From: Geminocystis herdmanii PCC 6308
GTDB lineage: Bacteria; Cyanobacteriota; Cyanobacteriia; Cyanobacteriales; Cyanobacteriaceae
NCBI RefSeq assembly: GCF_000332235.1
Contig: NZ_CM001775.1
Coordinates: 3,376,804-3,440,803, forward strand
Direction of reading: 5' to 3'
Length of the DNA stretch: 64,000 bases
Shown: in pieces, positions 34,996 to 43,384 of the stretch
Layout of the letters: every line of letters starts with the position of its first letter
Position numbering within the stretch: position 1 is the stretch's first letter
The notes under the pieces: generated by a model
What the model saw: only the letters and a program-made list of their open reading frames with translations
What the model was told of the DNA's origin: nothing
The model's database searches: none
Made by a program: the position numbers and the translations under genes

Positions 34996-36193
34996 TAGCA
35001 ATCAGGAATGATTCATGAGAAAGAAGCATACATTGATAGTTTGGGAAAACTGAATATATGTTCTTTAATTGCCCATTCAAATAACCACTTTACTATTTTG
35101 AAGGTTTTGCACATATTCCAGTATTTTCTTAATATTTCTTTTCCCTGTAACCAGACATCTTCTATGGGATTTTGTTCCGGTGCATTTGGTGCTAATTTTA
35201 TACATTTTACCAACCAGTCTTCTTGTTCTTTTCCCTCATTTATTTTTCCTAAATACTCCTTTAATTCTTTACTTATATGATATTTTGCTCCATCCCAAAT
35301 TATTACTATTTGACTATCCTTATTTTTTGATATTAAGTATTTTATAAAGTTTATTGTATTTTCTGTATTGCCTACTTCATAATCCTTAATAAATACCTGT
35401 CCTGTTCTATAGTTTACTCCCCCATAATAAGTTTGTCTCTCTTTTTCATTTCTAATTGGCACTTCTATTCTCTCTGCTTTTTTCCCCCAAACATATCCAC
35501 AAATATCACCCCATAATAAGTGACATTCATCCACAAAAAATATTTTTAAGTTCCCCAACTCTATTTTTTCTTTATTTTTCTCGATATATTCCTTTATTTC
35601 TTCTTTTTTTTTATCCACTAAATCTTGATTTTTTTGTGGATTTTTCTTTTGGGATTTTTTCCATGATATTTGTCCTTCATCTAATAGATCATAATAGCTT
35701 GATTTTGCCTGATAAGTTACTCCGTACTTTTGGGCTATATAATATTCTAATTCCCCTAAGGTCAAACTTTCTTGACTGTTTAGCCATTGAAACAGTTCTG
35801 TTTTTTCCTCTTTACTCAAATATCCCACCGAACCTTTATATCCTAATTTGAGTGCTTCTATGCCATGAATAATATATTGTTCTTTCCATTTACTAATAAA
35901 TCCTGAACAGACCTGGAGAATTTTCTTGATTGCCCGATGTGAATAACCTTGAAGGGTCATTCTGACTGCTAATGCCCTTTTTAATTCTCTAGAATCTGGA
36001 TTTGATTCGATAAACTGGTCTAATTCTTTCACAATTTTTCTTACTATACTCATCAAGGTTATAATCTGATGTTGCAAAATGTACAGTTGCCTTTTGCCTA
36101 CTTGCCTTTTGCCTACCTTCACCAAACTCAAGTTATACCCTCGCCAAGTATAATTGTTTTTAGTATTTTCTCACAAATGATTCCTTATTGCTA
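34996..36193 (-). mobile_element. IS630-family insertion sequence (complete)
   Basis: 1198 bases bounded by TA (34994-34995 and 36194-36195). The left end TAGCAATCAGGAATGATT and the reverse complement of the right end TAGCAATAAGGAATCATT match at 16 of 18 positions, with the repeat extending to TGAGAAA. It carries one intact transposase gene on the minus strand. The element at 3176 shares these ends and is its probable non-autonomous derivative. It truncates the ISP remnant. Confidence 0.9.
35013..36053 (-). CDS. IS630-family transposase
   Basis: From the ATG at 36053 (MSIVRKIVKELDQFI) the protein is 346 residues, normal for IS630. The N-terminal helix-turn-helix region has YSHRAIKKILQVCSGFISKW. 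The DDE catalytic residues appear as FFVDECHLLWG (Asp), IIWDGAKYHISKELKEYL (Asp) and APNAPEQNPIEDVW (Glu). All are in one uninterrupted frame. The frame continues upstream to 36131 through a CTTTTGCC tandem repeat, which is unlikely to be translated. Confidence 0.93.
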   Translation of the reverse strand: MSIVRKIVKELDQFIESNPDSRELKRALAVRMTLQGYSHRAIKKILQVCSGFISKWKEQYIIHGIEALKLGYKGSVGYLSKEEKTELFQWLNSQESLTLGELEYYIAQKYGVTYQAKSSYYDLLDEGQISWKKSQKKNPQKNQDLVDKKKEEIKEYIEKNKEKIELGNLKIFFVDECHLLWGDICGYVWGKKAERIEVPIRNEKERQTYYGGVNYRTGQVFIKDYEVGNTENTINFIKYLISKNKDSQIVIIWDGAKYHISKELKEYLGKINEGKEQEDWLVKCIKLAPNAPEQNPIEDVWLQGKEILRKYWNMCKTFKIVKWLFEWAIKEHIFSFPKLSMYASFS

Positions 36194-36352
36194 TATATAA
36201 CCATAAAACTTCCATTCTCAATTGAACTCGGGGATGAGGATGATGAAATCTATGGTAATAAATATTATTTTTTTCTTCTTCGCTAAAATTGTGTAACATA
36301 TTTCAGTTAGATTTTTTAGTTTTACTCATGTTAACATATTCAGCCTGTAATA

Positions 36353-36580
36353 TCAAATTATGCCCTTGCTAAGTATATCAACAATAACTCCAGCAAATAA
36401 AGAGGCGATAATTCTCGGTGTTTGAGTAAAAAATAAAATTAAAGCTAAGGGGGTAGCTTTTTCTGTGGCTTCCCATGCCCATAATGTTACCGCAAAATTG
36501 GTCATTTGTGAGCCAATAGTTGACAGAGTAATTCCTACCCATAATATTAAAAAAGTATTGAGATTTTTTGCTTTATTCAC
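36353..36580 (-). pseudogene. MFS transporter, N-terminal fragment
   Basis: 75 residues matching the first two membrane helices of a DHA3-type MFS exporter (LILWVGITLSTIGSQMTNFAVTLWAWE and RIIASLFAGVIVD). It resembles residues 10-75 of the decayed MFS gene at 57770. Only this part remains; the rest of the 12-helix protein is absent. MFS exporters are frequent in siderophore loci. Confidence 0.75.
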
Positions 36581-36599
36581 TTATGAAATATTAATTATT

Positions 36600-36846
36600 T
36601 GTAGGTTGGGTTAGCGATAGCGTAACCAAAAAAAAAAATTATCAAACAACAAAAATAACAATAAATAATAACAGCTTAAATTACCCTATTTTTATATCTA
36701 ATTACTAATCGAATAATTATGGTGGATTACGGCTTTATTTATTACTTTTTATCATACGATTAAGTTTTTTCACGCCTAATCCACCCTACTTTTAAATCGT
36801 TGTTATAGCTTAATTTGTCTTTTTTTTGTTTTATATTTAATCCACC
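36600..36846. repeat. Intergenic region with GTTGGGTTA / TAACCCAACC-type repeats
   Basis: Contains GTAGGTTGGGTTAGCGATAG with a nearby GTAACC, GGTGGATTACGGC and two AATCCACCCTA copies. The same family recurs at 24750, 27571, 47420, 48259, 56675 and 62224. No gene. Confidence 0.6.
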
Positions 36847-37224
36847 CTATTTGTAGGTGTCAACGGCAGGGATTCTAACGAGGAGTTTTTCTTGTAAAAT
36901 TTCTGGGACTTTTGCTGGTAAAATATAACCGTTTTCACTGTCTGCATATAACTCACCAAATTCTAGTAAGGCTTGATGATATTTTTCATCTAAGGGAGGG
37001 ATATTGACAAAATGATAGGTATATTTATTGTTAGCTAAAAAAGATACTGCACAGGGTTGCTTACAAGTCCATAAACATCCACTTTTTACTATTTCTATAG
37101 ATGAGTGTTCGGCATTTTTTAGCAAGTTTTTATGAAGATAATAACCTCCTGATTTACCTTCTAAGATTTCTTGATTAACAGAAATTTGACAAGATTTACA
37201 GATAAATAATTTTTCGTTTTTCAT
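36847..37224 (-). CDS. DUF1636 metal-binding (ferredoxin-like) protein
   Basis: A 125-residue soluble protein with LFICKSCQISV at residues 6-16 and SGCLWTCKQPCAVSFL at about 48-63, giving the cysteine set expected for a thioredoxin-fold 2Fe-2S or metal-binding protein of DUF1636. Such genes are often found in cobalamin or siderophore loci. It sits between a decayed MFS gene and a siderophore-binding protein, supporting an iron-related role. Function is not established. Confidence 0.8.
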   Translation of the reverse strand: MKNEKLFICKSCQISVNQEILEGKSGGYYLHKNLLKNAEHSSIEIVKSGCLWTCKQPCAVSFLANNKYTYHFVNIPPLDEKYHQALLEFGELYADSENGYILPAKVPEILQEKLLVRIPAVDTYK

Positions 37225-37326
37225 AGTTTTTATATTTATTAATTATTATTAGGTATTGGTATCAAAAATCAAGATTAATTGAGATTACTTCATGTCTGGT
37301 AATGACAAAATAAAGTTACTACTATG

Positions 37327-38292
37327 TCAGTTTTGATTATCTTTTTTTTCGTTAATTAAATACTTAAATAAATCGTCTAAAACCAAGTTAGCTGCGATCG
37401 AACTGCTTCCAATCCAATAACTAGGCACTTGATAAACCCTCCCATTTTTGACAGCTTTTAAATTTTGCCAGAGGGGATCTTTTTTTAGTGCTAATATTTT
37501 TTGTTGTAATTCTTCATTAATTTTCGGGTCATTTTCCCCTGTCCAAATAAAGATTACATCGCCATCAGCTTTAGTTAATAACTCCTTACTAATGCTCATT
37601 TGAATCTCATTTCCTGCAATTTTTTTCGCTTCTTCAGCAGAGAGATTTTGACTTTCTGGGCGAGGTAAACCAGCATCGACTAAAATTGTCCCGATAAAAG
37701 AGTCTTGCAAATAGAGGTTAATGCTATCAGGATAAATCCTTACCACAGATACTACTGGGGGATTTTCACCTATTTTTGACCTAAATTCTGCAATTCTTTG
37801 GTCATATTTCGCCATTACTTGCTCTGCTACCTTTTTTTTGCCTATGAGGGTGCTAAACTCTTGAAATACAGCCTTCCAGTTACCGCTATGATTAAATTTG
37901 ATCAGGGCTGTGGGGGCAATTTGAGACAATTGAGGATAAATATTTTCTTGGCTATCGATACCGATAATTAAATCTGGTTTCAGTGCGAGAATTTTCTCGA
38001 TATTCGGTTCACCTGTTATGCCAATATTATTGACATCGGTTAATCTATCCTCTAAGTGTTTAGATATGCCTGAGAATGTTGTGCCTAAAGGTGTTATACC
38101 AAGTGCGATCGAACCTTCGGCGGTGACAGAATCGAGGGTAACTAAAGTTTGCCAATCATCAGGAATACAAGTTACACCTTGAGAGTGGTTGACTTGACGA
38201 CAATTTTGATTAACGGCAACGGGAGGAGAATTAGCACTTTGGCAACCCCAAGAGAATAAGCTAATTAGGAGTAGGATTAGATATTTTTTCAT
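37327..38292 (-). CDS. fecB: Siderophore-binding lipoprotein 1 (FecB/FepB-like)
   Basis: A 321-residue class III periplasmic binding protein. The signal peptide ends in a lipobox LFSWGC (Cys17). GTTFSGIS, EKILALKPDLIIGIDSQ, VSVVRIYPDSINLYLQDSF and the late WQNLKAVKNGRVYQV are typical of FecB/FhuD proteins. It would bind ferric siderophore in the periplasm and hand it to the FecCD permeases. It is encoded 27 bases downstream of the TonB receptor on the same strand, likely in one operon. Confidence 0.92.
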   Translation of the reverse strand: MKKYLILLLISLFSWGCQSANSPPVAVNQNCRQVNHSQGVTCIPDDWQTLVTLDSVTAEGSIALGITPLGTTFSGISKHLEDRLTDVNNIGITGEPNIEKILALKPDLIIGIDSQENIYPQLSQIAPTALIKFNHSGNWKAVFQEFSTLIGKKKVAEQVMAKYDQRIAEFRSKIGENPPVVSVVRIYPDSINLYLQDSFIGTILVDAGLPRPESQNLSAEEAKKIAGNEIQMSISKELLTKADGDVIFIWTGENDPKINEELQQKILALKKDPLWQNLKAVKNGRVYQVPSYWIGSSSIAANLVLDDLFKYLINEKKDNQN

Positions 38293-38319
38293 GATGTTAA
38301 TGAGATGAGCTTCCTCCTT

Positions 38320-40824
38320 TTAGAAGCGGAAAGAAACCTTACCCGATACAGCAAAAGGTTTACCTACAGATGCGGCAATATACTCATCCGCTGCCACAAA
38401 ATAAGTATTATCAAACAGGTTTTCAATATTTAGCTGTACATCCCAAGTATCCCGTCTGTAAAATAACGCCATATCTGTACGGAAATAGCTAGGGATGCTG
38501 TAAGTATTGCTAATATCTCCCTGTCTTTCACCCACATAAAAAAGCCCTAAACCAAAGCCTAAACCTTTCAAGTCGCCTTCGGGAATTTCATAGGTTGTCC
38601 ATAAACTAAACTGGTTTTCTGGTACGTTGGGTAAACGATTATCTGTTAATCCTGTGGTGTCTTTACTCACAAAGGCATCTAAATAAGTATAACCTGCTGT
38701 TAAATTCCACCCCGGCAAGATTTCCCCTCCTAAATATAGTTCAAAGCCTTTGCTGGTTTGTTCCCCTGTTTGGATGGAGAAAAATCGATCGTTAGGATTT
38801 TCTACGGCGATATTCTGCTTTCTGATGTCAAAAAGAGATGCAGTAATGCTAAAACGCTCTGATATGTCTGTTTTTACCCCAATTTCCCACTGTTGCCCCG
38901 TCTCAGGCTCAAAAGTTGAATTATCAGCGTTACGACTTCCTGCAAAGGAAGGATTAAAAGAGGAGGTGTAAGAGGCATAAAGGGAAACGTTAGAAACGGG
39001 TTGATAAATTAAACCGATACGGGGAGACACTTTACTATCATTTTGCTCAAATTCGTCACGAGGATCACCCACAAATCCTGCGGTACGATTTTGTTCGGCA
39101 TGATCATAACGAAATCCTGCTAATAGTTTAAAATTAGGACTAAATTCCACTTGATCCTGAAAATAAAAGGCTATTCTTGATACTCGATCGTCCCTAAAAA
39201 ATTCGGTTTTCCTTGCAAAAGACTTACCAATATAGATAGGATCAAAAACGTTAATGGATGGATATAAGTCACTAAACTGGAAGCCGGGGCGCTCAGAATT
39301 GTAACGATATTCTACACCTGCATAGAGTTTATGCTTAACCGAGCCTGTGTTAAAATCTCCCGTGAATTTGGCATCAGTAAAGAAGCGATTGTAACTACCA
39401 TCAGCAGAGTAGGCAAGGCGGAAAAGTTCCCCTGTTTCTGCGTCAAAGGAGTCAAATAAAGGGCCATATCTTAAAGGTTTATAGTTGAGATATTGTAGGT
39501 TATGTTGGAATGACCAATTATCGCTAAATTCATGCTTAAAGTTATAACCGATCATATATTGATCCTGTTCAAACTTGGCAAAATCTTCCCCTAAAAATCG
39601 CTCACGAGGTAAATTAAGCATCTTGCCGTTACTGGCGACTAAACCTTCATCAAGGGTTTCTCTATTACCTACATATTGCCCATAAAAGTTAAGATTGGTT
39701 CTTTCTGCCATTTGCCAACTAATGACTGGAGATACCATAACTCGATCGCCATCGACAAAATCACGGAAACTACCATAATTCTCATAGGAGAAATTCAAAC
39801 GATACTTGATACTTTTATCCTCGTTTAAAGGGGCGGATAAATCTGCTGTCACTTCGTAGGTGTTAAAACTACCAATGGTGGCGGAAACCTTATAATAAGG
39901 CTCGTCTAGGGGTTTTTTCGAGGTTAAGTTAATAATACCCCCCGGTTCACCTGCGCCAAACATCACCGATGCTGGGCCTTTTAAGACTTCGATCGACTCT
40001 ATATCTGTAGTGCTAATTGGGGCTAATGTGAAATAAGGAATACCATCCCGAAAAACATTACCCTGAGTATGAAAACCTCGAATAATGAACGCAGGTCCAA
40101 ATACACTCGTACCCCTACCGCTACCCTCCACAACCCCTGTCACGGTGCGTAAAGCGTCTCCTAATTCCCTCACGTTGCGATCTTCTAACACTCTTTGAGG
40201 TACAACTTGAATAGATTGAGGCACATCTAATAAACGGGTATTCGTACCCGTAGCGGTGGAAGATGACGGCACAAAATAGGTGTTATTAGGTTGATTTTCT
40301 TGGGTTGCGACAATCTCGATTTGATTATTTTCAGTAGCTACGGTTTGCCCTTTTGTAATACTTAAAACCAGATTTTCTGATGAGGGCATAACTTGGGCGG
40401 TGGGAATGCCCTCTTTTCCCTTGATGGTGATACGCACAAAAGTTGTATCAGGGGAGGTTACTTGAATTTCGCTAATGTCATCGGTGGGGTTAATTTCCAC
40501 AAATTCTGAACCTTGAGGAATGTCTAATTGAGTATTCAATAATTCAATAACTAATTCCTCATTATTAATAAAGATTAGTGGTTGTATATCATCTTTTTGG
40601 GTCGATCGTAAGATAATATCTAATCCGTTATCAGTGGCTTTAAAGTCTAATCCTGTAATGGTTATAGACTCTTGAAGATTTTGCCCTAACAGTTGAGCAG
40701 AGGTGTTTAAATTCTGTAAATCTGCGACTCTTTGGGCTTGTTTAACAGTCGTTTCAGCGTTGACAGCAGAGATTAACCAGAGACTTTGTAAAGTTATTCC
40801 CCACCATAACCAAGATGATTTCAT
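38320..40824 (-). CDS. TonB-dependent siderophore receptor 1 with AMIN domain
   Basis: An 834-residue outer-membrane receptor. After the signal peptide (ends near VNAET), residues 55-160 form an AMIN domain (ITGLDFKATDNGLDIILRS). The plug begins LDVPQSIQVVPQRVLEDRN and includes VFRDGIPYF and ESIEVLKGPASVMFGAGEPG. The 22-strand barrel ends in KPFAVSGKVSFRF with the usual terminal Phe. It would import a ferric hydroxamate or citrate-type siderophore using TonB. Tandem operator-like repeats lie upstream at 40902-40940. Confidence 0.95.
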   Translation of the reverse strand: MKSSWLWWGITLQSLWLISAVNAETTVKQAQRVADLQNLNTSAQLLGQNLQESITITGLDFKATDNGLDIILRSTQKDDIQPLIFINNEELVIELLNTQLDIPQGSEFVEINPTDDISEIQVTSPDTTFVRITIKGKEGIPTAQVMPSSENLVLSITKGQTVATENNQIEIVATQENQPNNTYFVPSSSTATGTNTRLLDVPQSIQVVPQRVLEDRNVRELGDALRTVTGVVEGSGRGTSVFGPAFIIRGFHTQGNVFRDGIPYFTLAPISTTDIESIEVLKGPASVMFGAGEPGGIINLTSKKPLDEPYYKVSATIGSFNTYEVTADLSAPLNEDKSIKYRLNFSYENYGSFRDFVDGDRVMVSPVISWQMAERTNLNFYGQYVGNRETLDEGLVASNGKMLNLPRERFLGEDFAKFEQDQYMIGYNFKHEFSDNWSFQHNLQYLNYKPLRYGPLFDSFDAETGELFRLAYSADGSYNRFFTDAKFTGDFNTGSVKHKLYAGVEYRYNSERPGFQFSDLYPSINVFDPIYIGKSFARKTEFFRDDRVSRIAFYFQDQVEFSPNFKLLAGFRYDHAEQNRTAGFVGDPRDEFEQNDSKVSPRIGLIYQPVSNVSLYASYTSSFNPSFAGSRNADNSTFEPETGQQWEIGVKTDISERFSITASLFDIRKQNIAVENPNDRFFSIQTGEQTSKGFELYLGGEILPGWNLTAGYTYLDAFVSKDTTGLTDNRLPNVPENQFSLWTTYEIPEGDLKGLGFGLGLFYVGERQGDISNTYSIPSYFRTDMALFYRRDTWDVQLNIENLFDNTYFVAADEYIAASVGKPFAVSGKVSFRF

Positions 40825-40853
40825 TTTTCTTTTACTCCTTCACACTATTGCAT

Positions 40854-40940
40854 ATAATTTGCAGTTAAATTTATAGTGTAAAGAATCTTGACAATTTTTT
40901 CTTATCCCAAAGGGATTTTATTTATCCTAAACGGAGTTTT
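40854..40940 (-). promoter_or_regulatory. Regulatory region of receptor 1: tandem AraC-like boxes and an AT-rich box
   Basis: Two direct repeats on the plus strand, TTATCCCAAAGGGATTTTA (40902) and TTATCCTAAACGGAGTTTT (40922), are 20 bases apart. On the gene's strand the second reads AAAACTCCGTTTAGG, sharing AAAA(C/G)TCCGTTT with the tandem boxes before receptor 2 (54013). At 40854-40872, ATAATTTGCAGTTAAATTT matches a site upstream of exbB in 17 of 19 bases and may be a Fur-type site. Further out (41023 and 41090) AGATTTATGTCAAAA is repeated. No gene lies in 40825-41140. Confidence 0.6.
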
Positions 40941-41140
40941 TTTTGTTAGTATCTAGTAGTAAAATTGAATCAAATATAAATATTGTAGATATAATGAGAA
41001 ACAAAATAGTTTGATGTGAATAGATTTATGTCAAAAATGCTTGTCGATCGAATTTAGCTAATTTTGAGTGACAAAGTAATTAGATATAAATAGATTTATG
41101 TCAAAATATAAGTTAATTAGGTTTTTTAAAAATTCTAAAG

Positions 41141-41581
41141 ATGAAAAGTACTACAAAAAGAAATCGACTTAGTAACAATTTAAAAGTAGATAATTTAGTA
41201 AATTATTATCGAAAAGCATCTACAAGATTAAATACAGCAAAAAACTTATCAGAAAGAGAGCATCAATTAGCAGTTGAATGTTCATTATTTATATTGCAAA
41301 AATTTCCAGAATATGAGGAAAAAGAACAATGGAAGCAAGTTTGCATTAGAGATATTGAGTATTTTATTAGATGTATAACTTATTGTCTTGTTGCTGATAG
41401 TACAGAACCCATCGATAATTATCTTCTTAACGGATTAAAAGAACTTTATCAAAGTTTAGATATTTCTTTATCTTGTTGTATTTCTGCCTTAGAATTTCTT
41501 AAAGAAAATAATGGGCTTGTTAAATCAGAAGCTGAAGAAGTGACATTTTATATTGATTATTTGTTAAATAGTTTATCTTAA
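41141..41581 (+). CDS. Solitary phycobiliprotein-family protein
   Basis: A 146-residue divergent phycobiliprotein. It aligns along its length with allophycocyanin: NNLKVDNLVNYYRKASTRLN (helices X/Y), EREHQLAVECSLFILQKFP, QVCIRDIEYFIRCITYCLVA (residues 66-85) and EVTFYIDYLLNSLS at the end. Cys68 with Arg70 and Asp71 matches the bilin-attaching Cys84 site (C-x-R-D), so it may bind a bilin. The loop before it is shorter than in light-harvesting subunits. It is not in a phycobilisome operon; it is followed three bases later by a frameshifted small membrane protein gene, suggesting a sensory or regulatory use. Confidence 0.8.
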   Translation: MKSTTKRNRLSNNLKVDNLVNYYRKASTRLNTAKNLSEREHQLAVECSLFILQKFPEYEEKEQWKQVCIRDIEYFIRCITYCLVADSTEPIDNYLLNGLKELYQSLDISLSCCISALEFLKENNGLVKSEAEEVTFYIDYLLNSLS

Positions 41582-41584
41582 AAG

Positions 41585-42066
41585 ATGGAAGAAAAAGAGA
41601 ATTTACAAGAATCAAGAATAGCAACTTTAAATTCAGAACAGTTACAAAAAAAATAGAACAGGAATCAATTGCTTGGTGTGAAGAATTAATTAAGGATTTG
41701 GAAAAGTTCAAAAATGATAATAAAATTTGGTCACAAAGATGGTTCTCTATTTATCTTATTTTTGGATTGATTGCAGTGATTTTTTCTTCTATAAGTGCAA
41801 TTCTTACTTTTTCTGACTTTACTAATAAAATAATTCTATTTTTTATTACTTTTTTATCAACAGTATCAGCTTATATATTGACATTTTTAAATCCCTCTGG
41901 ACGTGAAGAAAAGAGAAGGCAGTGTGTTAAAAGAAGTTCTGCATTATTGGAGAAAGTAAAAACAACTAAAAGATTAATTGGTTTAAAAACCGAAATAGAT
42001 ATTTTAGATAAACTCTCAAGTTTTTCTGAGCAATTTGCATCCTTGATAGAAGATTCACTCAATTAG
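41585..42066 (+). pseudogene. SLATT/DUF4231-like two-helix membrane protein with a frameshift
   Basis: The ATG at 41585 starts MEEKENLQESRIATLNSEQL and stops at 41654 inside a run of eight A. With one more A the frame continues IEQESIAWCEELIKDLEK and joins the open frame to 42066. That part has WSQRWFSIYLI, two membrane helices (LIFGLIAVIFSSISAILTF and IILFFITFLSTVSAYILTF), then a basic stretch REEKRRQCVKRSSALLEKV. This shape resembles SLATT/DUF4231 proteins. The break could be a real mutation, a sequencing error or slippage at the A run. It is coupled to the phycobiliprotein-like gene. Confidence 0.6.
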
Positions 42067-42103
42067 TATTAATGATATATATATATAATCTACAAACAAA
42101 TAA

Positions 42104-42586
42104 ATGATAGAAATTATTAAAGCAAATTTCGATATACCTCTCCATAGGGAAGCAGTTGTCGATTTAATGAATACCTATGCCCTTGATTCTATGGGAGGAG
42201 GGGAAGAATTATCGGATTACGTCAAAACTAACTTAGTTAGTGAATTGGCAAAAAGAAAATCTATTCATACAATTTTAGCTTTTGTAGATCATAAACCAGC
42301 AGGGTTAATAATTACGATCGAAGGTTTCTCAACTTTTGCCTGTAAACCTTTATTGAATATTCATGATTTAATCGTTTCCCCTAATTATCGTCGTCGGGGT
42401 ATCTCTAAATTATTATTACAAAAGGTTGAAGATATTGCCCTTGAGTTAGGATGTTGTAAACTCACTTTAGAAGTATTAGAAGGAAATTCGATCGCACAAT
42501 CGGCTTATAAAACCTTTGGTTTTGACGGTTATCAGTTAAATCCTGATATGGGTAAAGCGTTATTTTGGCAGAAAAAGTTACAATGA
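42104..42586 (+). CDS. GNAT-family N-acetyltransferase
   Basis: A 160-residue GNAT protein. The acetyl-CoA pyrophosphate loop is LIVSPNYRRRGISKLLLQKV (R-R-x-G motif) near residues 88-107, followed by LGCCKLTLEVLEGNSIAQSAYKTFGF, a classic motif B. Substrate unknown; relatives modify small molecules, antibiotics or protein N-termini. Its placement inside the siderophore region could be coincidental. Intact. Confidence 0.88.
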   Translation: MIEIIKANFDIPLHREAVVDLMNTYALDSMGGGEELSDYVKTNLVSELAKRKSIHTILAFVDHKPAGLIITIEGFSTFACKPLLNIHDLIVSPNYRRRGISKLLLQKVEDIALELGCCKLTLEVLEGNSIAQSAYKTFGFDGYQLNPDMGKALFWQKKLQ

Positions 42587-42613
42587 AAAAAAGGTTTAAG
42601 GAAATAGATAACA

Positions 42614-43306
42614 ATGGTAGCACAAGTACAAATTCCCACTAACAACGAAGTAAAATTTATCCCCAAACCTGACGTTAGCAATTTAATTACAGAGGATGAT
42701 ACACCAGTGGATAATTTTGGTTCAGAAAAACAACAAAGATTTTTAACGAACATTCTTTATAATGTCAGAAAAGAACAAGTTTTTTTAGCCTGTGCCAATG
42801 TTGGTATTTATTATAATATAGGTCAACCTCCCATCGTTCCCGATTTTTTCTTGAGTTTAGATGTGACAACTCCACCCAATTTGTGGGAAAAAAATCATCG
42901 TTGTTATCTTGTTTGGGAATTTGGAAAAACTCCTGAAGTTGCGATCGAAATTGTCTCGAATAAAGTAGGAGGAGAATTAGATGAAAAGCTAAAAATTTAT
43001 CAAAATATGAGAGTCATTTATTATGTTGTTTTTGATCCTCAAAAATATTTAAGTGAACAGGTTTTAAGGATATTTAAACTCATGGGAATAAATTATCAAG
43101 AAACCTCAGAAACTTGGTTAGAAGGAGTTAATTTAGGATTAACTTTATGGGAAGGCGAATTTGAAAATTTTAAGGGTGTTTGGTTGCGTTGGTGCGATGA
43201 AAATGCTAATTTACTTTTGACAGGTGATGAATCGGCACAAAAAGCCGAAAAAGAATTACAAGAATTAAAAGAAAAATTGCGTCAACAAGGTATAAATCTT
43301 GATTAA
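42614..43306 (+). CDS. Uma2-family endonuclease-like protein
   Basis: A complete Uma2/DUF820 protein of 230 residues. PIVPDFFLSLDVTTPP supplies the family Asp, and PEVAIEIVSNKVGGELDEKL gives the E-x-V-S-x-x-x-x-x-x-x-E/K region of the PD-(D/E)XK fold. A coiled coil (EKELQELKEKLRQQGI) closes the protein. Cyanobacteria have many such genes of unknown purpose. It contrasts with the interrupted copy at 2989. Confidence 0.85.
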   Translation: MVAQVQIPTNNEVKFIPKPDVSNLITEDDTPVDNFGSEKQQRFLTNILYNVRKEQVFLACANVGIYYNIGQPPIVPDFFLSLDVTTPPNLWEKNHRCYLVWEFGKTPEVAIEIVSNKVGGELDEKLKIYQNMRVIYYVVFDPQKYLSEQVLRIFKLMGINYQETSETWLEGVNLGLTLWEGEFENFKGVWLRWCDENANLLLTGDESAQKAEKELQELKEKLRQQGINLD

Positions 43307-43384
43307 AAAAGATATTATCTTAGGTGTTAGGTATGAAGTTAAATTTAAACTATTTAAGTTAAATTTTTAGTGTACGATCGCATT

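Noticed and set aside
35008-35851. Plus-strand ORFs of 90 and 131 codons
   Set aside because: Both are antisense to the intact IS630 transposase.
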